DNA of 64,000 bases from contig CAVONI010000009.1 of the NCBI GenBank assembly GCA_963697285.1, forward strand, positions 1 to 64,000. Reading direction: 5' to 3'. The DNA comes from JAEUQQ01 sp963697285 (GTDB lineage: Bacteria; Acidobacteriota; Vicinamibacteria; Vicinamibacterales; JAFNAJ01). Shown here piece by piece: positions 17,176 to 26,457 of the stretch. Under the pieces are notes generated by a model. It worked only from the letters and a program-made list of their open reading frames with translations. It did no database searches and was not told the DNA's origin. Each line of letters starts with the position of its first letter. Position 1 is the stretch's first letter. The translations under genes were made by a program, and so were the position numbers.

Positions 17176-17236
17176 CGGAAGAGTCTCCTCGTGTGAGTGC
17201 TGAATGCGAGTACCCAATGTACCCGATCCACGCGAA

Positions 17237-18382
17237 TCAGGCGGACGCGGCCCCGACCATGTTGTAGAGCGTGTCGCGTTCGTGCGGGTCGCGTCCCGCC
17301 GCGGTGACGAGCCGCCGGATGTCATCGATCGACATCGCCTCGGGCGTCCGCGCGCCGGCCATGTGGTAGATGCGCTCTTCCTGCACGGTGCCGTCGAGAT
17401 CGTCGACGCCGAACCACAGCGACTGCTGCGCCACCTCGACACCGGTCGCAATCCAGAACGCCTTGATGTGCGGGATGTTGTCGAGCATCAGCCGCGCGAC
17501 GGCGTGCACGCGCAGCGTGTCGGCGGCCGTCGGCGCCGGCAGCTTGCGCATCTGGTTGTTGTCGGGATGGAACGCCAGCGGGATGAACGCCTGGAACCCG
17601 CCCGTCTCGTCCTGCAGCGCGCGCGCGCGCAGCATGTGATCGACACGCTCCTCGAGCGTCTCGATGTGGCCGTAGAGCATCGTCACGTTCGAGCGCATGC
17701 CCAGCCGGTGCGCGGTGCGGTGGATGGCGAGGTAGCGATCCGCGTCGCACTTGTCGTGGCAGATCTTGCGGCGCACGCGCTCGGCGAAGATCTCGGCGCC
17801 GCCGCCCGGCAGCGAGTCGAGCCCGGCGTCCATCAGCTCGCGCAGCACCTGCTGCGTCGGTCATCCCGTACAGGTCGGCGAAGAACGCGATCTCGACGGC
17901 GGTGAAGCACTTCAGGTGAATCTCGGGGCGGATCCGCTTGAAGCCGCGCAGCAGGTCCGTGTAGTAGCTGAACGGCAGGTCGGGATGCAGCCCGTTGACG
18001 ATGTGGACTTCGGTGAGCGGCTGATGGTCGCGCTCGCGGAGCTTGTCGCAGCGCCTGCTCGAGCGACATCGTGTAGGCGCCGGGATCGCCTTCCTTCAGC
18101 CGCGCGAACGAGCAGAACAGGCAGCTCGCCACGCAGACGTTGGTCGCCTCGAGCCGGATGTTGTAGTTGAAGTACGTGCGGCCGCCGTGACGCTTCTCGC
18201 GCTCGCGGTTCGCCAGCCAGCCGACGCGCGAGCAGGTCGGGCGCTTCGAACAGCCGGACGCCGTCGTCGAACGTCAGGCGCTCGCCGGCGTCGAGCTTGT
18301 CGGCGATGTCGGCGAGCCGATGCGGCAGCGAGGCGGGCGCGCATGGATGTCGGGCTGGGGGGATTTCCGGGAGCCGAGACAC
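17237..18382 (-). pseudogene. mqnE: Aminofutalosine synthase MqnE, broken by several frameshifts
   Basis: A radical SAM enzyme of the futalosine menaquinone pathway. The C-terminal 200 residues (17237-17850) read cleanly: DKCDADRYLAIHRTAHRLGM, then SNVTMLYGHIETLEERVDHM, and the end PHERDTLYNMVG. The N-terminal third is split over three frames: LADIADKLDAGERLTFDDGV; then NYNIRLEATNVCVASCLFCS with the CxxxCxxC cluster; then GDPGAYTMSLEQAL. A GTG at 18382 is a possible start. All parts are present and in order, so the breaks are more likely sequence errors (this is the left end of a densely frameshifted block) than decay. MqnD and MenG of the same pathway are elsewhere in the window and intact. 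Confidence 0.8.
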
Positions 18383-18455
18383 AGCGCGGCGTCGGACCTC
18401 CGGGTCTCGACGCCGCCAGGAACGACTGCGACTCGTGTGACGCGAACCAGCGTCG

Positions 18456-18960
18456 CTACGCGATACCCATGACCTGCACGCGCAGCGTGCGCGCGCGCGG
18501 TCCGTCGAGTTCTGCCATCAGGATGCGCTGCCACTGGCCGAGGACGACTTCGCCGCCGCTGATCTGCAGCGTCAGGCTGTGGCCCGAGCAGCAGCGCCCG
18601 CAGGTGCGAGTCGGCGTTCATGCGATCGCAGTCGGAGTGCTCGGGATCGTTGTGCCTCCACTCGTCGTCGCGGGCGACCATCTGCTCGAGGAACCGCTTG
18701 ATGTCGGTCAGCAGCGCGGTCTGGAACTCGTTGATGAACACCGCGCACGTGGTGTGCATCGACCACAGGCTGACGACGCCCTCGCGGACGCGAAGCTGCC
18801 GGACGAACTCCATGATGCGCTCGGTGAGATCGACCAGCTCGATGCGCTCGTCGGTCTCGATGACGAACGTCTCGCCGTGAATCGTCAGGCCTCCAGACTC
18901 GGCCGTCGCGACTGCCGATACCGGCGTCTCGCGAACGGTCACGGTCGAACTCTTGCTCAT
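18456..18960 (-). pseudogene. YjbQ-family protein (UPF0047) with one +1 frameshift
   Basis: From the ATG at 18960 the frame encodes MSKSSTVTVRETPV, then the family core (LVDLTERIMEFVRQLRVREG, VSLWSMHTTCAVFINEF, EWRHNDPEHSDCDRMNADSH). The reading then shifts at about 18583; removing one G gives the expected ending ISGGEVVLGQWQRILMAELD and a stop TAG at 18456-18458. YjbQ proteins have weak thiamine-phosphate synthase activity and an uncertain main role. The span is 3n+1, as expected of a single inserted base, and it falls in the frameshift-dense block. Confidence 0.75.
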
Positions 18961-19199
18961 GCTCTCCTCGTGACGAAGTGAGACGCCAAGGCAGCCCGGC
19001 TTGGCCGCCGGTCTCGCGCTCACAAACGCGACATCATAGGCAAAAAGGACACGGTGAAGCAAGGTGAGTGGCCATCCCTGCCGGACCTGCGGGGATACCG
19101 GCCCCCGTGCCCTGCCCTCGTAAGGACGCGCTGGCTCGTCGTGACGGTTCGTGCCGGTGCGCGCCGCGCGGCGCGCCCGATCTATACTGGCCCTCGTTC

Positions 19200-19372
19200 G
19201 ACGCTCGCCCGACGGTCAAGGGAAGTGGGTGAAATGCCCACACGGTCCCGCCACTGTAAGCGGAGAGCGAACGGTTCCCCTCGCATGTCCTGGTCACTGG
19301 CGCCACTGTGGCGCTGGGAAGACCGCGAGCCGTTCGCGACGACCCGCAAGTCAGGAGACCTGGCCAGGTTCG
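19200..19372 (+). ncRNA. Cobalamin (AdoCbl) riboswitch
   Basis: The conserved landmarks are in order: CAAGGGAAGTGGGTGAAATG, then CCCGCCACTGTAAGCGG (the B12-box core GCCACTG), a second GCCACTG and GGGAAGACCGCGAG, and finally GCAAGTCAGGAGACCTG. It ends about 70 nt before the GGAGG of the TonB-receptor gene. Such elements turn down expression of B12 uptake genes when cobalamin is plentiful, which fits the btuB-like, ABC ATPase, permease and binding-protein genes that follow. The RNA core looks intact even though the protein genes beside it are frameshifted. Confidence 0.9.
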
Positions 19373-19444
19373 GGTGCGTCCTCGTCTCGCTCACGCCAAT
19401 CCGGCGTGATGAGACCGGCGCGGAAGACGCCGGAAGGAGGTCGC

Positions 19445-21744
19445 GTGCAACGCATGCTCCGCTCGTACCGCCCTCCGCGTCGGGGTGTCGCTCGTCGCGG
19501 CACTTCCCCTCGCAGCACAAACGACAGCGCCTGCGCGGCACGGTGCTCGATCCGCAGCGCCGGCCCGTCGCGGGCGTCCGCATCCAGCTCATCGGTCCGC
19601 TCGGCGTGGCCTGCACGCGCCGACGTCGGGGGCAGACGGCAGCGCTCGCTGCGAGTCGCTGGCCGACGGCGACTACACCGTGCACGCGGTCGCCGACGGC
19701 TTCCAGGCCGACCCCGTGCACGTGCGGGTCGAGCACGGTGCCGCCGCAGCCGGTGACCGTCACGCTCGCGGTCGCGGCGTTCGAGCGAGTCGCTCGTCGG
19801 TCACGGCCGCGGCCGTTGACGCCCCGCGATCGACCGTCGCCGGCCTCGATGACCGTCGTGTCGGCGGACGACCTGCGGGCCGCGCAGGTCGACGGCGGTC
19901 GCCGACGCGCTGCGCCACCGTCCCGGGCTTCACCATCGCCGCCAACGGCGGCGCGCGGGGCGGTCACGTCGAGTCTTCCCCCGGGGCGGCGAGTCGGACT
20001 TACACGCTGGTCGTCGTGCGACGGCATCCGCATGAACGCGTTCGGCGGCGGGTTCGACTTCGCGCACCTCGACGTGGCGGGCGTCGAGCGCATCGAGGTC
20101 ATCCGCGGCCCGCAGAGCGCGCTGTTCGGCGCCGACGCCATCGGCGGCGTCGTCCACGTCGTCTCGCGGACGCGGCGGGCCGCCTGGCCGTGTCAGCGCG
20201 GCTGATGGCGGGTCGTTCGAGTCGGGCCACGCGTCGGGATCGGTCAGCGGGTCAGCGGGCGGCTTCTCGCTCCACGCGGGCGGCGACTACACCGAGAGCC
20301 AGGGATGGAACGGCGCAACCGCGCCGAACGGTGAGACGGTCGTCAACGACGACTACATCCGGCGGGCCGTGAACGCGGGCGCATCGTGGTCGAATCCCGC
20401 CACCGACGCTCCGCGGCGTCGTGCACCGGCGCACGAGCGCGCGCGGCAATCCGGGACCGTTCGGGTCGGATCCCAACGGCACCTACGGGGGCATCGATCC
20501 GTCGTCGCGCGGCACGACCGACACGACGGCCGTCGCCGGCGCGGTGACGCAGCGCGTCGGATCCCGGCGGCAGCGTCCGCGCCGACGGCGCGCACGCGGA
20601 TCTCGACAGCGGCTACGTCAGCGCCGTACGGCGACTCGTTCATGGAGACGACGCGCGACGACGGCGACGCGGCCAGGTCGACGGGCTGATCAGCACCGAC
20701 CTGTCGGCGTCGGCAGGCGTCGAGGGGATGGGCGAGACGGCGCGCAGCACGTACATCACGGGTCCCGACTTCGCCGTGCTGCCGATCGAGCGTCGCGTCG
20801 ACCGGCGACGTTCGCCGAGGCTGCGCTACGACGCGGGCGGCCGCCTGTTCGTGCCGGCGGGCCTGCGTGCCGAGCGACATCACGCGCGACGCGCTGGCGG
20901 GCAGCAGCGATCCCTGCGTCGCCGCGCCCGCGGTTCGACGATGACTCGTGACCTCGTGGAATCCGAAGCTCTCCGCGAGCTGGTACGTGCGCATCCCCAT
21001 GACGAACGGCCGCACGGGGCAGACGCGCCTGAAGGCGAACGCCGGCACGGGCATCCGCCCGCCTGACGCGTTCGAGATCGCGTTCACCGACAATCCCGTC
21101 GCTCGCGCCCGAGCGCAGCCGCAGCCTCGACGTCGGCGTCGAGCAGGTGCTCGCCGGCGGACGCGTCGTCGCTCGACGCGACGTGGTTCGCGAACCGCTA
21201 CGACGACCTCATCGTCGCGGTCGGCCGATCGTTCGCGGACGCGAGCCGCTACCGCACCGACAACATCGCGAACGCGCGAGCGCGCGGGCTCGAGCTGTCG
21301 GGCCGCGTGCGCGACCGCGTACGGCGTGAGCGTTCGCGCCGGCTACACGTGGCTCGACACCGACATCCTGGCGTCGACGGCCCGGCGACCGCGCCGTCGC
21401 CGTTCCTCGTCGGCGACCCGCTGATCCGGCGCCCGCGCCACCAGGGATTCGTCGACGCGATGCGTGGTCGCGCGGGCGCCTCAACGTCTTCGCGCGGACC
21501 GTCGCGCGCGGCGAGGTGCTCGACATCGATCCCTACGTACGGCACGTTCGGCGGCACGCTCACCGCGCCGGCTTCTCGCGCACCGACGTCGGCGGCGGCG
21601 GTGCGCGTGCCTCGGTCGGCAGGCGTCGAGTCTTCGCCCGCGTCACGAACCTGTTCGACCGCGCGCTACGAGGAGGCGTTCGGGTATCCCGCGCTCGGTC
21701 GCTCGGTGCATTCGGCGGTGTGCGCATTGCTTTCCGGCCGCTGA
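19445..21744 (+). pseudogene. TonB-dependent cobalamin receptor (BtuB-like), many frameshifts
   Basis: Pieces in all three frames assemble into one outer-membrane receptor. They are a signal peptide (SLVAALPLAAQTTAPA), a carboxypeptidase-regulatory-like domain (LRGTVLDPQRRPVAGVRIQL), a plug (MTVVSADDLRAAQV, GIRMNAFGGGFDFAHLDVAG, IEVIRGPQSALFGADAIGGV), barrel strands, and the terminal strand segment ARYEEAFGYPALGRSV. The GTG at 19445 follows GGAGG and the riboswitch; an ATG at 19454 is the alternative. Breaks occur roughly every 50-150 nt and are mostly single-base insertions, so I read it as a real gene in a poor-quality consensus. The proposed role is TonB-powered uptake of cobalamin across the outer membrane. 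Confidence 0.75.
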
Positions 21745-22573
21745 CCTCGCGCTTCGGCTACGACGGCGCGCCGGTGCTGCACGGCGTGTCGCTCGACGTG
21801 CGCCCGCGGCGCGCTCGTCGGCCTGCTCGGCCCGAACGGCTCGGGCAAGACGACGCTGCTGCGGCTGCTGGCGGGCACGCGCACGCCCGCATCGGGGCAC
21901 GCGTCACGCTCGACGGCCGCGACCTCGCGACGCTGTCGCGGCAGGCCGCTGGCGCGGCGGGTCGCGGTCGTGCCGCAGGAGACGCAGCTCGCGTTCGACT
22001 ACACGGTGCTCGAGACTCGCGCTGATGGGGCGCTATCCGCACCTCGGCCCGTTCGAGCTCGAGGGCCCGGCGGACGTCGCCATCGCGCAGCGAGGCGCTC
22101 GCGGCCACCGGCACCGCGCACCTCGTCGCGCCGCCGTTCTCGACGCTGAGCGGCGGCGAGAAGCAGCGCGTGGTCATCGCGAGCGCGCTCGCGCAGTTCG
22201 AGCCCAGCGCGGCGTGCGGACGCGGCGTTGATCGAGACCGCGACGCAGTTCCTGCTGCTCGACGAGCCGACCGCGTCGCTCGACCTGCACTACCAGATCG
22301 AGATGGCCGCGCTGTTGCGACGGCTCAACGCGCAGCGCGGGCTCGCGCATCGTCGTCTCGACGCACGACCTGAACCTCGCCGCGTCGTTGTGCGAGCGAG
22401 CTGGTGCTGTTGCGCGACGGGCGCGTGGTGGCGCACGGCGCCACGCGCGAGGTGCTCACGCCCGACACCGTGCAGGCGCTGTACGGCGTGCGACGCCGAC
22501 GTCAGCTTCCACGACGAGGCAGGGCACCTGACGGTGGTGCCCGCTGCGTCCGTCGACGGGCCCAGGGGCCTGA
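21745..22573 (+). pseudogene. Cobalamin/iron-type ABC transporter ATPase (BtuD-like), frameshifted
   Basis: In-order fragments show Walker A LLGPNGSGKTTLLRLL, the Q-loop region VAVVPQETQLAFDYTVL, the signature LSGGEKQRVVIASALAQ, Walker B FLLLDEPTASLDLHYQ, and the H-loop THDLNLAAS once an inserted base is removed. At least eight single-base breaks are visible, for example near 21806, 21946, 22017, 22348, 22399 and 22490. It would be the cytoplasmic energy subunit for the permease that follows. The exact start is uncertain because the join with the receptor gene is itself frameshifted. Confidence 0.75.
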
Positions 22574-22577
22574 CGCC

Positions 22578-23584
22578 GTGTCGATTCGTGGGCGCGTCTG
22601 GCTCGCGGTCGGATGGCGTTCGGCGGCGTCGCGGTGGTCGACCTGCCTGCTCGCGCCGCTCGTCGGCTCCACGTCGATCATCGTTCGCGCGCGTGTTCGA
22701 TCGGCGCATCCCCTTGGCCGACAACGTCGACGCGCAGATCTTCTTCGTCGCGCGCCTGCCGCGGACGCTGGCTGGCGCGCTCGTCGGCGCGACGCTGGCC
22801 GCGGCCGGCGTCGTGCTGCAGGCGCTGCTGCGCAACCCGCTCGCGACGCCGTTCACGCTGGGCGTGTCGGCCGGCGCGGCGCTGGGCGCGATGCTGGCGA
22901 TCACCTTCGGGACGCCGCTCGCCGTCGCGGGCGTGAGCGCGGTGCCGCTGGCCAGCTTCGCGGGCGCGCTCGGTGCGGTCGCGATCGTGTACGCGCTGGC
23001 GCGCATCCGGCATCGGGGGCTGTCGACCGACGTGCTGCTGCTGGCGGGCGTCACGCTCAACGCGCTTCTTTCGGCGCTGATCCTGTTCGTGCAGTACTTC
23101 GCCGACTGCGCCGAGACGTGGCGGACGATGCGGTGGCTGATGGGCGATCTCGACGTCGGCAGCTACGAGCCGCGTGCTGGCGGCGCTGCCGCTGGTGGGG
23201 ACGGCGTTCGTGCTGTTCGCGTGGCTGCCGCGCGCGCTCAACCTGCTGGCGCTGGGGCGCGAGCACGCGGCGACGCGCGGCGTCGACGTGACGCGGACGC
23301 AGCGCGTGGCGTTCTTCAGCGCGTCGATGGCGACGGGCGCGGCCGTGTCGCTGGGCGGGCCGATCGGCTTCGTCGGGATCGTCGTGCCGCACCTGGTGCG
23401 GCTGATCGTGGGGGCCGACCACCGCGTGGTGCTGCCCGCCTCGGCGCTGTTCGGCGCGGCGTTCCTGGTCGCGTGCGACCTGGTCGCCCGCACGATGATG
23501 GCGCCGATGGAGTTGCCGGTCGGCATCGTCACGGCCCTGATCGGCGGGCCCTTCTTCCTGTGGCTCCTCGTCCGTTCCCGCTAA
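22578..23584 (+). pseudogene. FecCD-family cobalamin permease (BtuC-like), frameshifted
   Basis: A hydrophobic BtuC/FecCD protein. Fragments in order are LLAPLVGSTSI, ARLPRTLAGALVGATLAAAG, VLQALLRNPLATPFTLGVSA, LLLAGVTLNALLSALILFVQ, and, after a +1 shift near 23170, GGPIGFVGIVVPHLVRLIVG and the ending GGPFFLWLLVRSR. Residues from 22700 to 23165 and from 23174 to the stop read without error, so the last break near 23170 marks the right edge of the damaged block. A GTG at 22578 is a plausible start. Two REP-like elements follow. Confidence 0.75.
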
Positions 23585-23586
23585 AA

Positions 23587-23629
23587 GGGGTCACATCTTT
23601 CATTGCAGCATTTCTCAAGACCTGACCCC
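23587..23629 (+). repeat. REP-like 43-bp element, copy A5
   Basis: GGGGTCACATCTTTCATTGC at the left, CAAGACCTGACCCC at the right. It starts 2 bp after the permease stop codon and pairs with the copy at 23707-23749, 77 bp away, in inverted orientation. Confidence 0.85.
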
Positions 23630-23680
23630 ACGCGTCTTGCCGGAAGGCAAGTCGCGAACCCATGGGAGGATGGACCAGTG

Positions 23681-24604
23681 ATGTCTCGATGGTTACGTTG
23701 GCGCCGGGGGCCAGAGCTTGAGAAATGCTGCAATGAAAGACGTGACCCCTTCGTTGCCCTTGTCCTGGCACTGGCGCTGGGATGGGCGGGAGTCGCGCAG
23801 GGGCAGACGCGACCGACGCGGATCGTGTCGATCGTGCCCGCTGCCACCGAGATGCTGTTCGCCATCGGCGCAGGGCCGCGCGTCATCGGCGTCAGCAGCT
23901 TCGACAAGGTGCCCCCCGAGGTCGAGTCGCGCGTGCGTGTCGGGGCGTTGCTCGATCCCGACGTCGAGCGCATCCTCTCGCTCGCGCCCGACCTGGTGGT
24001 CGTCTACGGGTCCCAGGACACGCTCAAGGCCCAGCTCACGCGCGCTGGCATCCGGATGTTCGACTACCGGCACGGAGGATTGGCAGACATCTTCTCGACC
24101 CTGCGCGCGCTGGGCATGGCGACGGGGGATGCCGACACCGCCGAGCGGCTGGCGGGCAGGCTCGAAGCCCGCATCGCGGCCGTGCACGCGCGCGTCGAGC
24201 ACCGCCGCGCGCCCTCGACGCTGCTCGTGTTCGGACGTGAGCCAGGCGCCATCCGCCAGGTGCACGCCAGCGGCGGCGTGGGCTTCCTCAACGACATGCT
24301 GGTCGCCGCGGGCGGCCGCAACGTCTTCGCCGACAGCCGGCGCGAGTCGGTGCAGGCCTCGACGGAACTGCTGCTCACGCGACGGCCGGAGGTCATCCTC
24401 GAGTTGCGCACGCGCGAGATGAACCCCGCCACCATCGACGCGGAACGCTCGGCGTGGCAGGCGCTCACCTCGATCCCCGCCGTGAAGGCCGGCAGGATTC
24501 TCGTCCTCGCGGGCGACCACTACGTCGTCCCAGGCCCTCGTGTCGCCGACGCGATCGAGAGCATGGCCCGGGCGCTCCACCCCGACGCCTTCGCGTCGCG
24601 GTGA
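23681..24604 (+). CDS. Periplasmic cobalamin-binding protein (BtuF-like) with a repeat inside its signal peptide
   Basis: A 307-residue periplasmic binding protein of the helical-backbone class (TRIVSIVPAATEMLFAIGAG; GVSSFDKVPPEVESRVRVGA; LAPDLVVVYGSQDTL). It completes the receptor-ATPase-permease set. The start at 23681 is preceded by GGGAGGA about 10 nt upstream. No ATG, GTG or TTG occurs in frame between the repeat and the hydrophobic stretch VALVLALALGWAGVAQG, so translation must pass through REP-like copy A6. That copy contributes residues 10-23 (GPELEKCCNERRDP) to a long basic n-region of the signal peptide. The same bases elsewhere are non-coding. Confidence 0.85.
   Translation: MSRWLRWRRGPELEKCCNERRDPFVALVLALALGWAGVAQGQTRPTRIVSIVPAATEMLFAIGAGPRVIGVSSFDKVPPEVESRVRVGALLDPDVERILSLAPDLVVVYGSQDTLKAQLTRAGIRMFDYRHGGLADIFSTLRALGMATGDADTAERLAGRLEARIAAVHARVEHRRAPSTLLVFGREPGAIRQVHASGGVGFLNDMLVAAGGRNVFADSRRESVQASTELLLTRRPEVILELRTREMNPATIDAERSAWQALTSIPAVKAGRILVLAGDHYVVPGPRVADAIESMARALHPDAFASR
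23707..23749 (-). repeat. REP-like 43-bp element, copy A6, translated within btuF-like gene
   Basis: Left end GGGGCCAGAGCTTGAGAAAT, right end GACGTGACCCC. It lies wholly inside the coding region of the binding protein and is read in frame. Confidence 0.85.
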
Positions 24605-24626
24605 CCGCACGCGGTGTCGTCAGGCC

Positions 24627-25454
24627 TCAGTCGACGAACTGCACGTCGACCTGGTGCGGGATGAGCTTCAGCTCGAACGCCTCGTCGAGGAATCGCCGGA
24701 CGCCCGCGCGTCCCCGCTCGCCGTAGTCAACGGTGAGGTCGTTGACGTACATCCCCACGAACTTGTCGATGCGCGCATCGTCGAGTCCGCGACCGAACTG
24801 CTTCGCATAGGCGACCGCGTCTTCGCGGTGCGACAGCGCATGCGTGATCGACTGGTGCAGCAGCTTCGACACGCGCGCCATCACCTCGGGGCCGAGATCC
24901 CGACGAATCAGGTTGCCGCCAAGCGGCAGCGGCAGTCCGCCGGTGCGGTCACGCCACCACACGCCCAGATCGACTATCAGCCGCAGCCCGTCGTCGCCGT
25001 AGGTGAGCTGGCCTTCGTGAATCAGCAGGCCCGCCTGCACCTTGCCGTCGCGCACGGCCTCCTGGATCTCGTCGAACGGCATGACGACGTGCGACAAGCC
25101 CGGCTGGTACATCTGCAGCGCCAGCCAGGCCGACGTCAGCGTGCCGGGGATGGCCACCGTCACGCCCTCGAGCGACGTGGGCCCGTCCGCGCGCACGACG
25201 ACGATCGGGCCGTACCCATCGCCCATCGAGGCGCCGTGCGGCAACAGGGCGTACTTGTCGCTGAGATAGCAGAAGGCGTGGAACGACGCCGCAGTCACTT
25301 CGTACTTGCCGTCGAAGGCAAACCGGTTGAGCGACTCGATGTCGGCGAGCACCTGGGCGATCTCGAGGTCGCCCGTGTCGACGGCTCCGCAGGCGAAGCC
25401 ATAGTGCATGAACGCGTCGTCTGAGTCAGGGCTGTGTGCAACGGTGATACGCAT
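24627..25454 (-). CDS. mqnD: 1,4-dihydroxy-6-naphthoate synthase MqnD
   Basis: A 275-residue protein of the MqnA/MqnD periplasmic-binding fold, cytoplasmic here. The N-terminus MRITVAHSPDSDDAFMHYGF carries the MqnD-type SPDSDDAF motif, and LLIHEGQLTYGDDGL and GGLPLPLGGNLI are typical of the family. MqnD cleaves cyclic dehypoxanthine futalosine to 1,4-dihydroxy-6-naphthoate, the last dedicated step before prenylation in the futalosine menaquinone route. The start at 25454 has no competing upstream ATG. mqnE (17.2 kb) and menG (37 kb) are in the window, while other steps are not seen here. Confidence 0.92.
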   Translation of the reverse strand: MRITVAHSPDSDDAFMHYGFACGAVDTGDLEIAQVLADIESLNRFAFDGKYEVTAASFHAFCYLSDKYALLPHGASMGDGYGPIVVVRADGPTSLEGVTVAIPGTLTSAWLALQMYQPGLSHVVMPFDEIQEAVRDGKVQAGLLIHEGQLTYGDDGLRLIVDLGVWWRDRTGGLPLPLGGNLIRRDLGPEVMARVSKLLHQSITHALSHREDAVAYAKQFGRGLDDARIDKFVGMYVNDLTVDYGERGRAGVRRFLDEAFELKLIPHQVDVQFVD

Positions 25455-25477
25455 GACCGCCCATAATACCCCGTCAA

Positions 25478-25520
25478 GGGGTCACGTCTTTCATTGCAGC
25501 ATTTTGCACGACCTGACCCC
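25478..25520 (+). repeat. REP-like 43-bp element, copy A7
   Basis: GGGGTCACGTCTTTCATTGC at the left, ACGACCTGACCCC at the right. It lies 24 bp upstream of the mqnD start and 78 bp from copy A8. Confidence 0.85.
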
Positions 25521-25598
25521 ACCGATCTGCTCCGTTTGCGCCAGATTAACCGCCCTGCGTCGCGGCCAGCCCCTCGCCGTTGACCTCTCACGCGGGAA

Positions 25599-25649
25599 GG
25601 GGTCACGTCTTTCATTGCAGCATTTTGCTGGAATGAAAGACACGACCCC
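25599..25649 (+). repeat. REP-like 51-bp near-palindromic element, copy A8
   Basis: Left GGGGTCACGTCTTTCATTGC, right GAATGAAAGACACGACCCC, around a central GCATTTTGC. Both halves resemble the CTTTCATTGCAGCA end, so the element is almost fully self-complementary. Confidence 0.8.
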
Positions 25650-25662
25650 TTTGGGGTTTGCG

Positions 25663-26457
25663 CTAGTCGCGGGTGTTCACGAGGGCGCGCAGGAGGCGCT
25701 GGATGTCGTCGGGGCTGCCGAGCCGGAAGGGCGCCCGCGAAGGACGGTTGCCGACCGCGACCGCGGCATCGCCCTCACCAAGGGCCGCGAACCCGTCTTC
25801 GTCGGTCACGTCGTCGCCGGCGTACAGCACCACCACCGGCTGCCCGCGCCGTGCCACCACCTGCGAGCGGATCCAACGCACGGCGTCGCCCTTGTCCCAG
25901 TCGGCCGGGGCCAGCAGCTCGAACGCCACGCGGCCCGCGTGCAGCCGCACCTGCCGGGCGTTGACGAACGGCTGCGCGAACTCGAGGAAGCGCTCGCGAG
26001 CGCGCAACGCCACCTCGAGCGGGGCCGCCAGCGTGTGCAGGACGAGCGCCGCGCGCTTCCGCTCCACCGCCACACCGGGGAAGCGATGCAGTTCCCTGCC
26101 CATCCGGGCCGCCACGGCGATGAACGTCTCGCGCGCCTCGTCGATGCCGGGATGGACGAACGAACCCTCCGGCCCCTCGATCTCGTAGCCGTGCGCCCCC
26201 GCCAGCCACGCCTGCGGGCCAAGCGAGGTGTGCTCGCGCAGTTCCGAAATCTCGCGCCCGCTGACCACGCCAACCGTGCAGTCGTCGCGCTCGATGAGGG
26301 CGTCGAGGAGGCCGTGCGTGGCGTCGGCAATGGTGCCCCCCGACGGCGACGTGACGACGTCGACGAGCGTGCCGTCGAAGTCGAACAGCAGGAGCCAATG
26401 GGCTCCGGCGCGGGCAGTCAGGGTGCGCAGGATGGCGTCGATCGTGTCGGAACTCAT
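25663..26457 (-). CDS. otsB: Trehalose-6-phosphate phosphatase OtsB
   Basis: A 264-residue HAD-superfamily phosphatase. Motif I is D26-F-D28-G-T (LLLFDFDGTLVDV), motif II is VVSGREISEL, and the acidic motif IV is AGDDVTDEDGF, the usual trehalose-phosphatase signature. It removes phosphate from trehalose-6-phosphate to give the compatible solute trehalose. No trehalose-6-phosphate synthase (OtsA) is in the window. Its ATG overlaps the stop of the upstream secreted-protein gene (ATGA), so the two are translationally coupled. Confidence 0.92.
   Translation of the reverse strand: MSSDTIDAILRTLTARAGAHWLLLFDFDGTLVDVVTSPSGGTIADATHGLLDALIERDDCTVGVVSGREISELREHTSLGPQAWLAGAHGYEIEGPEGSFVHPGIDEARETFIAVAARMGRELHRFPGVAVERKRAALVLHTLAAPLEVALRARERFLEFAQPFVNARQVRLHAGRVAFELLAPADWDKGDAVRWIRSQVVARRGQPVVVLYAGDDVTDEDGFAALGEGDAAVAVGNRPSRAPFRLGSPDDIQRLLRALVNTRD

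Noticed and set aside
17850..23180. Programmed frameshifting or true pseudogenisation as an explanation of the broken genes
   Set aside because: Breaks are too many, lack slippery motifs and hit unrelated genes within one sharply bounded block, so sequence error is the simpler explanation.
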